62,094 nt of DNA from an uncultured Gammaproteobacteria bacterium (GTDB taxonomy: Bacteria; Pseudomonadota; Gammaproteobacteria; Enterobacterales; Psychrobiaceae): positions 1 through 62,094 of the forward strand of contig CAKZQF010000073.1 in NCBI GenBank assembly GCA_937139475.1, read 5' to 3'. Made by a program: the position numbers and the translations under genes. The number at the start of each line of letters is the position of its first letter. The stretch's first letter is position 1. The notes under the pieces are model-generated. The model was not told where the DNA came from. It made no database searches and was given only the letters and a program-made list of their open reading frames with translations. Shown here piece by piece: positions 36,061-46,988 of this stretch.

Positions 36061-37275
36061 TTAAATTGCTGATTTACCGTACTCAAGGGTCGGTAAATTC
36101 AAATAAGTTGCGATGGTTTGACCTATATCCGCGAATGTTTCACGCTTGCCAATGCTGCCACCAGCCATGGACGGGCTGTAAAAAATTGCTGGGATATGTT
36201 CGCGTGTATGATCGCTGCCAGGCCAACTTGGGTCACAGCCGTGATCTGCTGTAAGTACTAGCAAATCATCATCGTCCATCTGCGCGATAAACTCAGGTAA
36301 CCTGGTATCGAAATATTCAAGTGCCGCGGCATACCCTGCAATATCACGACGGTGACCATAAGATGAATCAAAGTCGACAAAATTGGTGAATATAATGCTG
36401 TTATCGCTCGCTGCTTGATGAGCCTTTAATGTCGCATCAAATAGATCGCTAAGGCCCGTCGCTTTGACTTTTTGCGTAATGCCCTGCTCTGCATAGATAT
36501 CGGCGATTTTTCCGATACTAATAACCTCATTGCCCGCTTCTTTAGAGTAATCAAGTAAGGTTTTGGCCGGTGGCAATACAGACAGATCCCGTCGGTTACC
36601 GGTACGGGTATAGTTTTCACTACTAGTGCCAACAAAAGGTCGCGCAATAACACGGCCAATATTGTGTTCATCAAGCACTTCACGAGCGACTTGGCATAAG
36701 TTCAATAACTTATCTAAGCCAAAACTTTCCTCATGAGCCGCAATTTGAAACACGCTATCAGCTGAGGTATAGCAAATTGGCTTGCCTGTTGCGACGTGCT
36801 CATCGCCTAAACGCTTAAGAATATCAGTACCAGATCCGTGACAATTACCTAAAATACCCGGTAAATCACAACGCTTAACCAGTTGGTCAATAACAGACTG
36901 AGGGAACGAGTTCTCTTTGTCTGTAAAATACCCCCAGTCAAAGAGAACTGGCACACCGGCAATTTCCCAATGGCCACTTGGTGTATCTTTGCCAGAACTA
37001 ATCTCTTGAGCAAAACCATACTTGGCAATAGGGGTAATGTCCTGTGCTAAGCCCTGCGGAAAATACCCAGAACTTTCAAAGCAGGCATGACCGAGACCAA
37101 GCTGGTTCAAGTTGGGGACATTTAACAACCCACTGCGGTTGATATCAGCGGTGCCATTGGCGCAAGCTTTGGCAATGCTACCAAAGGTATTTGCCCCAAC
37201 ATCGCCAAAGTCAATAGCGTCATCACTAGCCCCTATGCCCAGACTGTCGAGCATCATTATCGTTACTCGTTTCAT
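36061..37275 (-). CDS. deoB: Phosphopentomutase
   Basis: Interconverts (deoxy)ribose 1- and 5-phosphate. 404 residues of the alkaline-phosphatase superfamily with metal-site motifs [10 protein letters not shown] near residue 8, [11 protein letters not shown] near 93 with the phosphorylated threonine, and [19 protein letters not shown] near 340. AGAGGA precedes the ATG. It lies 27 bases after deoA and 46 before deoD. Confidence 0.97.
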   Translation of the reverse strand: MKRVTIMMLDSLGIGASDDAIDFGDVGANTFGSIAKACANGTADINRSGLLNVPNLNQLGLGHACFESSGYFPQGLAQDITPIAKYGFAQEISSGKDTPSGHWEIAGVPVLFDWGYFTDKENSFPQSVIDQLVKRCDLPGILGNCHGSGTDILKRLGDEHVATGKPICYTSADSVFQIAAHEESFGLDKLLNLCQVAREVLDEHNIGRVIARPFVGTSSENYTRTGNRRDLSVLPPAKTLLDYSKEAGNEVISIGKIADIYAEQGITQKVKATGLSDLFDATLKAHQAASDNSIIFTNFVDFDSSYGHRRDIAGYAAALEYFDTRLPEFIAQMDDDDLLVLTADHGCDPSWPGSDHTREHIPAIFYSPSMAGGSIGKRETFADIGQTIATYLNLPTLEYGKSAI

Positions 37276-37302
37276 TTTAATTCCTCTGTCTTGTGCAATA
37301 AC

Positions 37303-38631
37303 CTAGTCATAACGAATCGTATCAAGTACTTCATTGTTTATTTTCGGTTGCTGCTCACCTACACTAATTGCGGCGTGCAACATCTCACTTGCATGAGCAA
37401 AGTCTTGCTCAGATTTCGCGTGAATCGTTGCAATGGGTGTCTGAGCATCTACGTGCTGGCCTAAAATACCAACCTCAGATAGCCCAACACTGTAATCAAT
37501 TTTATCATCAGCACGGCGGCGACCACCACCTAACTCAACCACCGACAGGCCAACCTGACGAGTATCAATGTGGGTTATAATACCGCTGTTTTTGGCAAAA
37601 ACCGGGCGAACAATAGTTGCCTGTGGTAAATGGGTTTGGTAGTTTTCAACGAAATCAATCGGACCCCCCAACATTGCCACCATTTTGCCAAATTTCTCAG
37701 CAGCAGCGCCATTGGCAATCACTTGATTGACCTTTTCGCGGGCTTCTTTGTTGCTAGCAGCTAAACCAGAAAGCGTTAACATTTCAGCACATAAAGCAAC
37801 AGTGACTTCATGTAAACGGGGGTTATTGAGCTCACCGCGTAAATACTTAACCGCATCAACCATTTCAACCGCATTGCCAGCACTCGCCGCTAATAATTGA
37901 TCCATGTCTGTAATTAGCGCGCTCGTTTTAACCTGTGCGTTATTTGCCACATGAACAATGCTTTGTGCCAACTCTTGCGCCTGCGATAGCTCTTGCATGA
38001 ATGCCCCGCTACCGGTTTTAACATCCATAACTAACGCATCAAGCCCTGCTGCGAGCTTCTTAGCTAAAATTGAAGCGGTAATAAGCGGGACAGATTCGAC
38101 CGTGGACGTCACATCGCGAATACCATAAAAGCGCTTATCAGCTGGCGCTAAATCACCAGTTTGCCCGATAATAGCGACACCAATCTCTTTAACAGTTTTT
38201 CGAAACAATTCGTTATCTGGAACCGTTGTGTAACCGGGGATAGCGTCAAACTTATCGAGTGTGCCGCCGGTATGACCTAGCCCTCGCCCTGTAATCATTG
38301 GCACATAACCGCCACAGGCAGCAACAATAGGCCCCAACGTCAGGCTCACCATATCACCAACACCGCCAGTGGAATGCTTATCAACAACAGGACCGTTTAA
38401 ATTCAATGATTGCCAGTCTAGTACGGTACCTGAATCACGCATGCCTTTAGTTAGCGCGGTGCGCTCTTTCATGCTCATGTTTTGGAAATAGGTCGCCATC
38501 GCAAAGGCACCAATTTGTCCTTCGCTGATAGTTTCGCTGGTGATACCTTGAACAAAGAATGCAATTTCAGCATCGCTAAGCTCTAGTCCGTCGCGCTTAC
38601 GGCGGATAATTTCTTGTGGTAAAAAATCCAT
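37303..38631 (-). CDS. deoA: Thymidine phosphorylase
   Basis: Splits thymidine to thymine and deoxyribose 1-phosphate. 442 residues, normal length. The family signature is visible as [15 protein letters not shown] near 83, and [16 protein letters not shown] near 115. It follows deoC after one base, so the two are coupled. Confidence 0.97.
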   Translation of the reverse strand: MDFLPQEIIRRKRDGLELSDAEIAFFVQGITSETISEGQIGAFAMATYFQNMSMKERTALTKGMRDSGTVLDWQSLNLNGPVVDKHSTGGVGDMVSLTLGPIVAACGGYVPMITGRGLGHTGGTLDKFDAIPGYTTVPDNELFRKTVKEIGVAIIGQTGDLAPADKRFYGIRDVTSTVESVPLITASILAKKLAAGLDALVMDVKTGSGAFMQELSQAQELAQSIVHVANNAQVKTSALITDMDQLLAASAGNAVEMVDAVKYLRGELNNPRLHEVTVALCAEMLTLSGLAASNKEAREKVNQVIANGAAAEKFGKMVAMLGGPIDFVENYQTHLPQATIVRPVFAKNSGIITHIDTRQVGLSVVELGGGRRRADDKIDYSVGLSEVGILGQHVDAQTPIATIHAKSEQDFAHASEMLHAAISVGEQQPKINNEVLDTIRYD

Positions 38632-38632
38632 C

Positions 38633-39406
38633 TTAATACCCCGCGTTAGTTGTCTGCTCTTCGCCTGTTCCTAATGTGTTGAGTAAGTTGCCTAATAAAC
38701 TGCTGGCACCAAACCTAAAATGCTGACTGCAAATCCACTCATCAGATAAAATCGAACGTGTCAGGTTGAGATAGTCAGCCACATCTTGCGCATCCTTTAC
38801 CCCACCAGCCGCTTTAAATCCACAGCTAGCACCCGTTTCTAAGATAGCGAGCAACATTTGTTCTGCCGCTTCCAACGTTGCATTAACCGGTACTTTTCCA
38901 GTAGAGGTTTTAATAAAATCAGCACCGGCTTCGATGGCTATTAAGCTTGCCTTCTTAATCAGTTCTGGTGATTTTATTTCACCAGTCTCTAAGATAACTT
39001 TAAGCGCAACGTTTTCACCACAAGCCTGCTTGCATCCTTTAACAAGATCAAAGCCAACTTGATTATCGCCTGCTAAAAACGCACGATAGGGGAACACAAC
39101 ATCCACCTCATCAGCGCCAAGACTAACCGCTTCTTCGGTCTCTTTAACAGCCTGAGCAACATCATCGTTGCCGTGGGGGAAATTAGTTACGGTAGCAACA
39201 AGAATGTCACTTGCGTTAAGTGCATTTAACTTAGCTTTTGCGGTTGTAATAAATTGCGGGTAAATACAGACAGCCGCCGTATTGCCACTTTTACTAACTG
39301 CTTTTTCACATAAGTCACTAACAACTTTATCTGTGTCGTCTAAGTTTAAGGTAGTTAAATCCATTAATTGAATGCCATGGATGGCAGCGCGTTCAAGATC
39401 TGTCAT
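38633..39406 (-). CDS. deoC: Deoxyribose-phosphate aldolase
   Basis: Converts 2-deoxyribose 5-phosphate to glyceraldehyde 3-phosphate and acetaldehyde. The frame is open from 39454, but ATG 39406 has GGAGG just upstream and gives [20 protein letters not shown], matching the E. coli N-terminus, and 257 residues. The Schiff-base lysine is in [10 protein letters not shown] and a second active-site lysine in CGFKAAGG. First gene of deoCABD. Confidence 0.96.
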   Translation of the reverse strand: MTDLERAAIHGIQLMDLTTLNLDDTDKVVSDLCEKAVSKSGNTAAVCIYPQFITTAKAKLNALNASDILVATVTNFPHGNDDVAQAVKETEEAVSLGADEVDVVFPYRAFLAGDNQVGFDLVKGCKQACGENVALKVILETGEIKSPELIKKASLIAIEAGADFIKTSTGKVPVNATLEAAEQMLLAILETGASCGFKAAGGVKDAQDVADYLNLTRSILSDEWICSQHFRFGASSLLGNLLNTLGTGEEQTTNAGY

Positions 39407-39497
39407 CAGATCCTCCACTTGATAAACTAAGCCGCAGGCAAAAATGGGCGACATTAGTTTTAATAGAAATTCTAAGAAAAAAGAGAATAAGAAACCA

Positions 39498-39520
39498 GTA
39501 ACAAGATCACATTTGTGAAA
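39498..39520 (-). promoter_or_regulatory. Possible CRP half-site before deoC
   Basis: On the minus strand, CACAAATGTGATCTTGTTAC contains a good AAATGTGATCT half-site, about 100 bases before deoC; the second half is poor. CRP control of deo is known in E. coli, so this is only suggestive. Confidence 0.3.
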
Positions 39521-39546
39521 ATTTGTTTAACTCGCTGATGTCTGTG

Positions 39547-40305
39547 TCATAAATTAAATAGGCTTTTAGTATTTTGTGTAGTTATTTTCGCAACATCTTC
39601 AATCGGTTGCTGTGTTACGTCAGCCAATGCTCTAGCGATAATGGGAATATTTTCTGGCGCATTAGGTTGCCCTTGTTTGCCATAAATAGGCATATCAGGG
39701 GCATCGGTTTCCAATATTAAGTGGTCCAAGCCGATATCAGAAAATACTTTACGTGTTTTCTTAGCACGCTCATAGGTGATTACCCCGCCCACGCCTAGTT
39801 TGAAACCAAGCTTAATGAACTCTTTCGCCTGCACCAAACTGCCGCTAAAGCCATGAATCACTCCTCCACATGCTAATTGATAATGGCGTAATTGCTTAAG
39901 TAACGGATCATAAGCCTTATGCGCGTGACATATCACAGGTAGTGCAAGTTCTTTAGCCAACTCTATTTGCTTGGTAAAAGTGCTAAGTTGACTGTCTAAA
40001 GGCGTGTCAATTGCACCATCTAAACCAATTTCCCCAATGGCAACAATCTGCTCTCGATGCTTGGTTGCTAACGCAGAAAGTAACGACAACTTATTGTCTT
40101 GCTCAATAAAATAAGGATGAACCCCCAGGGCTGCATGAATTTGCGCATAATCAAGGCTTAGGGATAACACATGTTGCCAATTGCAATGCCCAACACTAGG
40201 CACAACAAAATGGCTAACCCCGTTTTTTGAGGCCTGCGCCAACGCTGCTTCAACCACGCCGATTTTCGCAAAATCTAAATGACAATGACTATCAATAAAT
40301 TCCAT
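39547..40305 (-). CDS. TatD-family metal-dependent hydrolase (YjjV-like)
   Basis: Predicted metal-dependent DNase or hydrolase of 252 residues. The metal motif FIDSHCHLDF starts at residue 2 of the chosen protein, and GEIGLDG, CHAHKAYDP, HGFSGS and LETDAPDMP follow in family order. The frame is open from a TTG at 40335 inside a repeat, but ATG 40305 gives the standard TatD start. E. coli yjjV also lies near deoC, supporting a YjjV-type call. Confidence 0.92.
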   Translation of the reverse strand: MEFIDSHCHLDFAKIGVVEAALAQASKNGVSHFVVPSVGHCNWQHVLSLSLDYAQIHAALGVHPYFIEQDNKLSLLSALATKHREQIVAIGEIGLDGAIDTPLDSQLSTFTKQIELAKELALPVICHAHKAYDPLLKQLRHYQLACGGVIHGFSGSLVQAKEFIKLGFKLGVGGVITYERAKKTRKVFSDIGLDHLILETDAPDMPIYGKQGQPNAPENIPIIARALADVTQQPIEDVAKITTQNTKSLFNL

Positions 40306-40328
40306 ATCTTGATTACCGCCAGTAAGTG

Positions 40329-40453
40329 ATACCAATTACATTAATAAAGTGACCTATTTTGTAGTGTAGATAAACGGATTAGAGCAAATAAATAACGTAG
40401 CCATCATTCGTTTAGAACATAAAAAATGATCAATTAATTTGTGCAATTGGTAT
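40329..40453. repeat. ATACCAATT repeat copy A (internally deleted form of copy B)
   Basis: 125 bases bounded by ATACCAATT and AATTGGTAT. It matches the first 58 or so and the last 65 or so bases of copy B (50256-50466) closely, but lacks the 86-base centre. Terminal inverted repeats and AT-rich content suggest a MITE-like element. Confidence 0.8.
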
Positions 40454-40654
40454 TAGTAAAAACGCTGCATCTTTCCAGTTTAGAAAACTATTTCTTACTA
40501 AGCAAAGTAAATAATATGATTACGCAAAAGACACTCATATTTTGACAATAAGGCCCAAGGTGATACCGACATGAAAAATGGGATTGGAATAAAAATCAAT
40601 GAGTTTAAACCAGCGTTAAACTCATTGCTAAGCTCTGTGCCAAGTAGTAATTAA

Positions 40655-40683
40655 AACAAAGCCAGCAAATGCTGGCTTTGTTT
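40655..40683 (-). terminator. Terminator of prfC
   Basis: CAAAGCCAGCA / TGCTGGCTTTG stem, followed on the minus strand by TTTTAATT, four bases after the prfC stop. Confidence 0.8.
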
Positions 40684-40687
40684 ATGA

Positions 40688-42268
40688 TTAGTTTTCGCGA
40701 GTTTCGCGGAAGGTTATCTCCGGGTAGCGTTCATACGCCAGGTTCAAATTAACCATCGTAGGTGCAATGTAAGTTAAGTTATCACCGCCATCGAGTGCGA
40801 TGTTGTCATAAGCTTTCTTTTTAAACTTCTCAAGTGCAAGGTTATCGTCACAGCTAACCCAACGTGCCGTGGCAACATTGACCGGCTCATAAATGGCCTC
40901 CACTTTATATTCTGTACGAAGACGCGCAACAACCACTTCAAACTGAAGTACCCCTACAGCGCCAAGAATAAGTTCATTTGAGCGCAGTGGTCTAAAGACC
41001 TGGACCGCTCCTTCTTCAGATAACTGAACCAACCCTTTTTGTAACTGCTTCATCTTAAGTGGATCTTTTAACAAGATACGACGGAACATTTCAGGTGCAA
41101 AGTTTGGAATACCAGTAAACTTCAATGACTCTCCTTGAGTAAAAGTATCACCTATTTGAATCGTGCCATGGTTATGCAAACCAATAATGTCACCAGCTAC
41201 CGCACCATCAGCTTGCGCACGGTCTCCCGCCATAAAGGTAAGAGCGTCCGATACATTAATATCTTTACCAATACGCACATGGCGCATTTTCATGCCTTTT
41301 TCATATTGGCCTGAACACACGCGCATAAAGGCAATACGGTCACGATGCTTAGGATCCATATTAGCTTGAATTTTAAAGACAAAGCCTGTGAATTTCTCTT
41401 CGGTTGCTTCAACTTCACGTTGTTCAGCGATGCGGTTAACAGGTGCTGGTGCCCATTGGGTTATTCCGTCAAGCATATGATCAACGCCAAAGTTACCCAT
41501 CGCCGTACCAAAGAATACAGGAGTTAACTCACCGGCTAAAAACAGGTCTAAATCAAATGGATGTGAGGCACCTTCAATGAGCTCCATTGACTCACGTAAT
41601 TCTTCAGCGTAATGGCCAAGCGCTTCGTCGACTTCAGGGTTATCAATCCCTTTAATCACGCGCTTTTCTTGAATCGTATGGCCTTGGCCGGTGGCGTAGA
41701 GTACAACTTCATCACGCAAGATATGGTAAATACCCTTAAACTCTTTACCCATGCCAATAGGCCAGGTGATTGGTGCACAAGCGATGTTTAATACGTCTTC
41801 CACTTCATCCATCAGCTCGATAGGGTCACGTGTATCACGGTCGAGTTTATTCATGAAAGTAACGATTGGCGTAGTACGCAAACGGGTAACTTCCATCAAC
41901 TTGATCGTACGTGCTTCAACACCTTTCGCTGCGTCAATGACCATCAAACATGAATCAACTGCAGTTAGCGTACGGTAGGTATCTTCAGAGAAATCTTCAT
42001 GTCCTGGAGTATCTAATAAGTTAACCAAACAATCAGCATACGGAAATTGCATTACCGATGTTGTTACCGAGATACCACGCTCTTTTTCCATCTCCATCCA
42101 GTCAGACTTAGCATGCTGGCCAGACTTTTTGCCCTTCACTGTTCCCGCTTTTTGCAGCGCTTGTCCAAACAAAAGTACTTTTTCTGTAATGGTGGTTTTA
42201 CCAGCATCGGGATGCGAGATAATCGCAAAGGTACGGCGTTTGTTCACCGAATCAGCAAAGGTTGTCAT
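40688..42268 (-). CDS. prfC: Peptide chain release factor 3
   Basis: Translational GTPase that recycles RF1/RF2 from the ribosome. G1 motif SHPDAGKTT near residue 18, [16 protein letters not shown] (G3) near 88, and NKLD (G4) near 142. 526 residues, normal length. GSFETREN-like ending RETREN is typical. Single gene with its own terminator. Confidence 0.97.
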   Translation of the reverse strand: MTTFADSVNKRRTFAIISHPDAGKTTITEKVLLFGQALQKAGTVKGKKSGQHAKSDWMEMEKERGISVTTSVMQFPYADCLVNLLDTPGHEDFSEDTYRTLTAVDSCLMVIDAAKGVEARTIKLMEVTRLRTTPIVTFMNKLDRDTRDPIELMDEVEDVLNIACAPITWPIGMGKEFKGIYHILRDEVVLYATGQGHTIQEKRVIKGIDNPEVDEALGHYAEELRESMELIEGASHPFDLDLFLAGELTPVFFGTAMGNFGVDHMLDGITQWAPAPVNRIAEQREVEATEEKFTGFVFKIQANMDPKHRDRIAFMRVCSGQYEKGMKMRHVRIGKDINVSDALTFMAGDRAQADGAVAGDIIGLHNHGTIQIGDTFTQGESLKFTGIPNFAPEMFRRILLKDPLKMKQLQKGLVQLSEEGAVQVFRPLRSNELILGAVGVLQFEVVVARLRTEYKVEAIYEPVNVATARWVSCDDNLALEKFKKKAYDNIALDGGDNLTYIAPTMVNLNLAYERYPEITFRETREN

Positions 42269-42532
42269 AAAGGTTCTCGAAAAATAAAATTCAAAATAGA
42301 AATAATCGCGCGATTATAGCGGATTTTAGTGATATACCCAAGCGACTTGAAGAGGCTTGTTCCAGAGCTTGGGCATAAATGTGAGATGTTTAGCGCAATC
42401 AAACCAAGTAGCCCCATCGAAATGTAAAACACTTGTTTAAAAAATACTTGAATCAAAATCTAAACGTGGTAGTTTAGAGGTCATACCAGCAAGTCACATG
42501 CTGTTAACAATAACTTAAATTTAGGAAATTTT

Positions 42533-42844
42533 ATGTCTACCGTTACTGAATACAAAGAACTACTTGCTTCAAAGTTTAACCCAGCAGCCGCTGCCGGCGT
42601 TGATGAAGTATTTCAATTTGATCTTGAAGGCGAGTTATTTCACCTAGTGGTAGAAGAAGGTGGTTATGAGCTTCTTGAAGGGGAACATGACGATCCATCT
42701 GTAACACTTCAACTTAAAAGCGCTACGCTAAAAGGTCTTTTAGATGGCAGCGTAAATGGTATGACTGCTTTTATGATGGGTAAAATCAAAGCGGTTGGCA
42801 ACATGATGCTAGCAACTAAGCTAACTCAGCTTTTCCCTGCGTAA
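42533..42844 (+). CDS. SCP2 sterol-binding domain protein
   Basis: A 103-residue single-domain protein of the SCP2 lipid-binding fold. VFQFDLEGELFHLVVEEGGY and the later DDPSVTLQLKSATLKGLLDG with MMGKIKAVGNMMLATKL are the typical sequence of this family. It probably binds a hydrophobic ligand in the cytoplasm; in other bacteria such proteins are linked to ubiquinone synthesis or fatty acid handling. Single gene, terminator at 42921. Confidence 0.88.
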   Translation: MSTVTEYKELLASKFNPAAAAGVDEVFQFDLEGELFHLVVEEGGYELLEGEHDDPSVTLQLKSATLKGLLDGSVNGMTAFMMGKIKAVGNMMLATKLTQLFPA

Positions 42845-42858
42845 GTTTAAATTTAATC

Positions 42859-42917
42859 ATACCAATCCCACTAAATAACTAAGTACAGCAAGATCACTTA
42901 ATTAATGGAATTGGTAT
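42859..42917. repeat. ATACCAATT repeat copy C (internally deleted form of copy D)
   Basis: 59 bases from ATACCAATC to AATTGGTAT. It equals the two ends of copy D (61683-61841) joined with about 100 bases missing: ATAACTAA is followed directly by GTACAGCAAGATCACTTAAT. Confidence 0.8.
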
Positions 42918-42920
42918 TAG

Positions 42921-42954
42921 AAAGCCCAGTCGCCGAAGGCCACTGGGCTTTTTG
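42921..42954 (+). terminator. Terminator after the SCP2 gene
   Basis: AAAGCCCAGT / ACTGGGCTTT stem with T5, directly behind repeat copy C. Confidence 0.8.
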
Positions 42955-42969
42955 TTGCCATGCTCATAA

Positions 42970-43005
42970 TAAAAAGCCCGGTGAACTTACATTCACCGGG
43001 CTTTA
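42970..43005 (-). terminator. Terminator of the second TonB receptor
   Basis: AAAGCCCGGTGAA / TTCACCGGGCTTTTT on the minus strand, about 20 bases after the stop codon. Confidence 0.88.
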
Positions 43006-43024
43006 AATTTAAAGCGACTATCAA

Positions 43025-45472
43025 TTAGAAGCTGTAGCTAGCGCGAACATAATATTCACGACCCGCTAAAGAGAATGGGAAGCTAGTCCAACCGTACTGG
43101 AAGCCAAGCTCATTAAATGGTGCGCCTTCGTCGCCCCACTCATCTGGCTTCTCATCTAGTAAGTTAACGATACCACCACTAACACGCAGGTTCTCTGATA
43201 CTTGGTAGTAACCAGTTAGATCAACAGTTGTTTTAGCGCCCCAAGTGTTCTTCGGTGTGCCGTATGAAGCGGTACTTACTTCACCAAAGTAGTTAGCACG
43301 AGCTGTTACACTGTAGTTTTCAGCCGTATAGGTAGCTCCTAACACGCCTTTTTCAGAAGGTTGCGCTTCTTCAACTAACAAACGTGAAGCATCATCAAAC
43401 ACAACACTATCAGGAATAACTGATGATGAAGTATTAATGCCTGTAACTTCTGTTTCGCTTAAATGTAACGAGGCTTCAAGTGCTAGTTCACCACCACTTA
43501 CATCGTATTTCCACGTATTTACCCATTCAATACCTTGAGACTTGGTATCAATCGCGTTGGTAAATAGCTCAACCACGGCAACACCATCTAGCAACTGAGT
43601 ACCGTTAGTACCGTGCTTATCAAAGAATTCCGCTGTTTGCGCATTAGTGCCTGCAGTGATGCCACCAGAGTAGATAATACGATCATCAATCTTCACCTGA
43701 TAGTAATCAAATGTTGTTGAGTAAGTATCACCTTCAAACACAAAGCCCAGGCTTAAGTTTTGTGATGTTTCTTCTTTTAGCTCACCAAAACCAAGCTCTT
43801 TAGCTAAATCCGAATCAGGACGGATAGTGACAAGATCAGTCAACACACCCTCACTAATAGAAATTGAGCGTTGAGTGAAATGCTTTTGTTGTACGCCCGG
43901 CGCACGGAATCCGGTAGAAACAGCACCACGCAGTGCTAAGCTATCATTCACTTCATAACGAGCGTTTAGCTTACCGATTGTAGTACCGCCAAAATCTGAA
44001 TAATCTTCAAAACGAACTGCAGCGCCAACGGTTAGTGCGTCAGAGGCATACCATTCACTATCAACATATAGCGAAATATTGTCGCGAGATGTATCAATTT
44101 CCATATCAGGACGGTAGCCAGCAAAACCTTGCATACCAGGTGCTGTTACAACACAGCCAGCATCAGTCGGTAATACGGCGCCCGCTGGAGAACTTTCAGC
44201 ACACCACGTGTCGCCACGGCTATAAGAAACTTCATCACCAGCATTAATTGCGTAACCATCATCGCGCCACTCAGCACCAATAGCGATAGCAACTGAATCA
44301 TATGAGCGCGTAAAATCAAGGTTTAGCGTTGTTTGGTTAGTCTCTAAACTACCGCTTTCAGCCGTTGTAGGGCTATCAGGACCATAACTTGCATTCACAG
44401 AAGCAATGTTTCTAAAGGCCAATTCATTTTGGCCGTAATTGATGCTGGCATCAAAGCCCCACTCACCAAGTTCAGTTTTAAAACCAACCGCTAGCGAAAC
44501 ATCTTCTGTCTCTGTCCCAAGCTCTGGTGTAATACCTTCTGGATAGATATTTGACCAAACGCGGTCATCAGCAGCACCACGATAGAAACCACGAGAAGCG
44601 CCTTCTTTCTTCGTTACGCCACCAAAAGCATAAAGCTCACCATCACCAACTGGCAATGCTAAGTTTGCCCACAATGAGGTGCTCTCTACTGCACCTTCAC
44701 CAACTAATAACAGTTGACGTGGCTCAGTGATTGACCCGAACCACGTTGTTTCATTCGCGCGGTTCATTTCATCTGCATCTTTAAATTCAAAAGTAACATT
44801 TAAGCTACCTTCATCACCAACAGCCATGCCATAGTTAGCCGCGAAATCGACTGTATCACCATCACCTTCAGAGGTCGTTCTAAACTGCGTTGAAACACTA
44901 CCACCTTCGCTAGATTTTAATACGATGTTGATAACACCCGCGATTGCATCACTACCGTATTGTGCTGCAGCACCATCTCTAAGGATTTCTACACGACTGA
45001 TAGCGCTTAATGGAATTGCACTTAAATCTGTACCAGCATTGCCGCGACCAACGTTTTGTTGAACCGCAACAAGTGCTTGTTGATGACGACGTTTACCGTT
45101 GATAAGTACTAACACTTGATCAGCACCCAGTCCGCGTAGCGTTGCTGGACGCATCAAATCCTGACCGTCAGAAGTTGTCGTGTTGTTCATGTTAAAAGAT
45201 GGCGCAACTTTACGTAGCATATCCATCGTATTAACCGCTCCAGAGTTTTGAATTGTTTCTGAAGAAATAATATCAACTGGCGCAGCACTCGCTGTATCTG
45301 TACGTGAATTTACACGTGAACCAATTGTGGTGATAACTTCAACATCTTTGGCTTTCGCCTGTTGTTCTTGGGCATTTACAACCGCAGCTGACTGTAAACA
45401 AATCATTCCAACACAAGTGGCAACAACCGTCTTCTTGGTTACCAAAGTGTTAATACTTTTCTTAATACTCAT
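43025..45472 (-). CDS. TonB-dependent receptor
   Basis: Outer-membrane active transporter of 815 residues. The frame is open from 45511, but ATG 45472 (MSIKKSINTLVTKKT) gives a clean signal peptide ending AAVVNAQ. A plug domain follows with VINGKRRHQQALV, then VEILRDGAAAQYGSDAIAGV, and the barrel ends with YYVRASYSF, terminal F as in outer-membrane proteins. It is related to the receptor at the window start but not a duplicate. Substrate unknown. A long AT-rich leader precedes it. Confidence 0.94.
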   Translation of the reverse strand: MSIKKSINTLVTKKTVVATCVGMICLQSAAVVNAQEQQAKAKDVEVITTIGSRVNSRTDTASAAPVDIISSETIQNSGAVNTMDMLRKVAPSFNMNNTTTSDGQDLMRPATLRGLGADQVLVLINGKRRHQQALVAVQQNVGRGNAGTDLSAIPLSAISRVEILRDGAAAQYGSDAIAGVINIVLKSSEGGSVSTQFRTTSEGDGDTVDFAANYGMAVGDEGSLNVTFEFKDADEMNRANETTWFGSITEPRQLLLVGEGAVESTSLWANLALPVGDGELYAFGGVTKKEGASRGFYRGAADDRVWSNIYPEGITPELGTETEDVSLAVGFKTELGEWGFDASINYGQNELAFRNIASVNASYGPDSPTTAESGSLETNQTTLNLDFTRSYDSVAIAIGAEWRDDGYAINAGDEVSYSRGDTWCAESSPAGAVLPTDAGCVVTAPGMQGFAGYRPDMEIDTSRDNISLYVDSEWYASDALTVGAAVRFEDYSDFGGTTIGKLNARYEVNDSLALRGAVSTGFRAPGVQQKHFTQRSISISEGVLTDLVTIRPDSDLAKELGFGELKEETSQNLSLGFVFEGDTYSTTFDYYQVKIDDRIIYSGGITAGTNAQTAEFFDKHGTNGTQLLDGVAVVELFTNAIDTKSQGIEWVNTWKYDVSGGELALEASLHLSETEVTGINTSSSVIPDSVVFDDASRLLVEEAQPSEKGVLGATYTAENYSVTARANYFGEVSTASYGTPKNTWGAKTTVDLTGYYQVSENLRVSGGIVNLLDEKPDEWGDEGAPFNELGFQYGWTSFPFSLAGREYYVRASYSF

Positions 45473-45927
45473 ACAAATACTATTCTCACAGGGCCTTAGA
45501 CCATACTTCAAAATAAATAATTTAACATTTCATGTGCAAGCAAATTACCATAGGTGTAATCATTTGTTAACAGCATTTGTATTGTTTTTTTATAATAAAA
45601 GAAAGCACAGCAACAAACTGATATTTTAAACTTAAAAATCATAGAGATAAAAAGATAAGCAAGAACAACAAATCGAACAAATTAACACCAATCAACAGGA
45701 TTAAATGCAAGTAACGACGATTAAAGTATAATTTTTATACCAATTGTAAAGGTTGAGTATTGTGGGGGAATTAGCGCCAGATCACAATCTGGAGAGTTTG
45801 TTCTATTTTGAGTTTGTTCTATTTCGAAGGAGTAAATAAAGAAAAGGCGATTGATTGACTGCCGGGATCAAAACAACGCCCTTTTAACTACGTTTAATGA
45901 ATTAAAATGACTACCGGCGAATTGGCT
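45473..45927. other. Intergenic region upstream of the TonB receptor
   Basis: 455 AT-rich bases. It holds one isolated ATACCAATTG repeat end at 45737-45746 and a short tandem of GAGTTTGTTCTATTT (about 45794-45825). No coding frame or terminator is convincing. Confidence 0.6.
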
Positions 45928-46374
45928 TTAAAAAATAAAGTAACTCATGATAATTGCATCTTCATGGCCACTTGCGGTTGGGTAATAATTGCGGCGTACA
46001 TCGACTTCATTAAAGTCCAAGCGCTGATAAAGCGTTCTTGCGCCGATATTCGACTCACGTACTTCAAGCCAACAGCTCATCGCTCCCTTCTCTTTGGCCG
46101 CAGCGATATAATGTTCAAGGAGCATTTTGCCAAGGCCTTTACCTTGAAAATCCGGTGCAACACATATTTCTATCAGCGATGACTCATCAGCAACAAACTC
46201 GCCAATATAAAAGCCTGCAACTTGTCCATCAACTATCATTTGCGCATTAAAATAGCGTTTGCTAAAACAGGATAACATGATAGAACGGGACATCGGGTGG
46301 GATTGCGCAGTTTGTTCAATGGCAAATACGCTTTCTATATCTTCCTTATCAATCAACGCAAAAGAAATATTCAC
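45928..46374 (-). CDS. rimI: Ribosomal protein S18 alanine N-acetyltransferase
   Basis: GNAT acetyltransferase acting on the N-terminus of ribosomal protein S18. IEICVAPDFQGKGLGKMLLE is the acetyl-CoA loop (Q-x-x-G-x-G), and SCWLEVRESNIGARTLYQRL and RRNYYPTASGHEDAIIMSY match RimI closely. The frame is open from 46398, but GTG 46374 overlaps the holD stop (GTGA) and gives exactly 148 residues, the E. coli length. Confidence 0.93.
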   Translation of the reverse strand: MNISFALIDKEDIESVFAIEQTAQSHPMSRSIMLSCFSKRYFNAQMIVDGQVAGFYIGEFVADESSLIEICVAPDFQGKGLGKMLLEHYIAAAKEKGAMSCWLEVRESNIGARTLYQRLDFNEVDVRRNYYPTASGHEDAIIMSYFIF

Positions 46375-46676
46375 GACTGACTTACCATCAACTGCCATAA
46401 CTGCTTCTTCAACTTAGGATCTGACAACACCACATTTAGCGGTGGCAGTTCAAGTTTACCATCGTTTATTACGGCTTCATTGAGTCCATTCACCACCTGC
46501 CAGTCAAAAGATTGTTTTGTATTCTGCTGACAATAGTTAAGCATTAACTCCAGTTGAGCTAATAAAACAGGATCATGCTGCTTCACCGACTCTGCAACAG
46601 GGTTGCGCAGTTGCCACAATTTGATGCCCATAGATTCAAGACAATAGTGTTGTGTAGCTGAGAGATTTAGGCTCAT
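46371..46676 (-). CDS. holD: DNA polymerase III psi subunit
   Basis: A 101-residue protein that links the clamp loader to chi and SSB. The N-terminal chi-binding pattern is visible in QHYCLESMGIKLWQLRNP. The rest is poorly conserved, as usual in HolD. The gene order holD-rimI with overlapping ends is the same as in E. coli, which strongly supports the call. Confidence 0.85.
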   Translation of the reverse strand: MSLNLSATQHYCLESMGIKLWQLRNPVAESVKQHDPVLLAQLELMLNYCQQNTKQSFDWQVVNGLNEAVINDGKLELPPLNVVLSDPKLKKQLWQLMVSQS

Positions 46677-46745
46677 GTTGGCAATCGTAATAATTTAAAG
46701 TATGGCTATGATAATACGCAAAAAGATAAAGCGCCAGAAAAGACA

Positions 46746-46779
46746 AAAGCCCGGTTACAAATTAATGTAACCGGGCTTT
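46746..46779 (-). terminator. Terminator after tRNA-Trp
   Basis: AAAGCCCGGTTACA / TGTAACCGGGCTTTT on the minus strand, ten bases past the tRNA 3' end. Confidence 0.88.
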
Positions 46780-46788
46780 CAGAATATG

Positions 46789-46865
46789 TGGCAGGGGTGG
46801 AGAGACTCGAACTCCCAACCATCGGATTTGGAATCCGCTGCTCTACCAATTGGAGCCACACCCCT
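46789..46865 (-). tRNA. tRNA-Trp (anticodon CCA)
   Basis: Complete cloverleaf on the minus strand: acceptor AGGGGTG with CACCCCT, discriminator G, encoded CCA at 46791-46789, anticodon loop ATTCCAAAT and T-loop GTTCGAGTC. Confidence 0.97.
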
Positions 46866-46988
46866 GCAGACGAGACGAATTATACATAACCCTTAGAGAA
46901 GGTAAAGCGCTTTTTATTTTTAATTATTCAAGCGTCTAGTTTTCAGACAAAGCGAGTTAAAAACAAGCGATTGAGCTAATTCCAGTAA

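Larger units (their letters stand above)
40306..40687. other. Intergenic region between the TatD gene and prfC
   Basis: 382 bases: repeat copy A (40329-40453), then an 11-base perfect stem (AATGAGTTTAA 40598-40608 with TTAAACTCATT 40616-40626) inside a possible 27-codon frame (40571-40654, ATG preceded by AAGG), then the prfC terminator. Confidence 0.65.
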
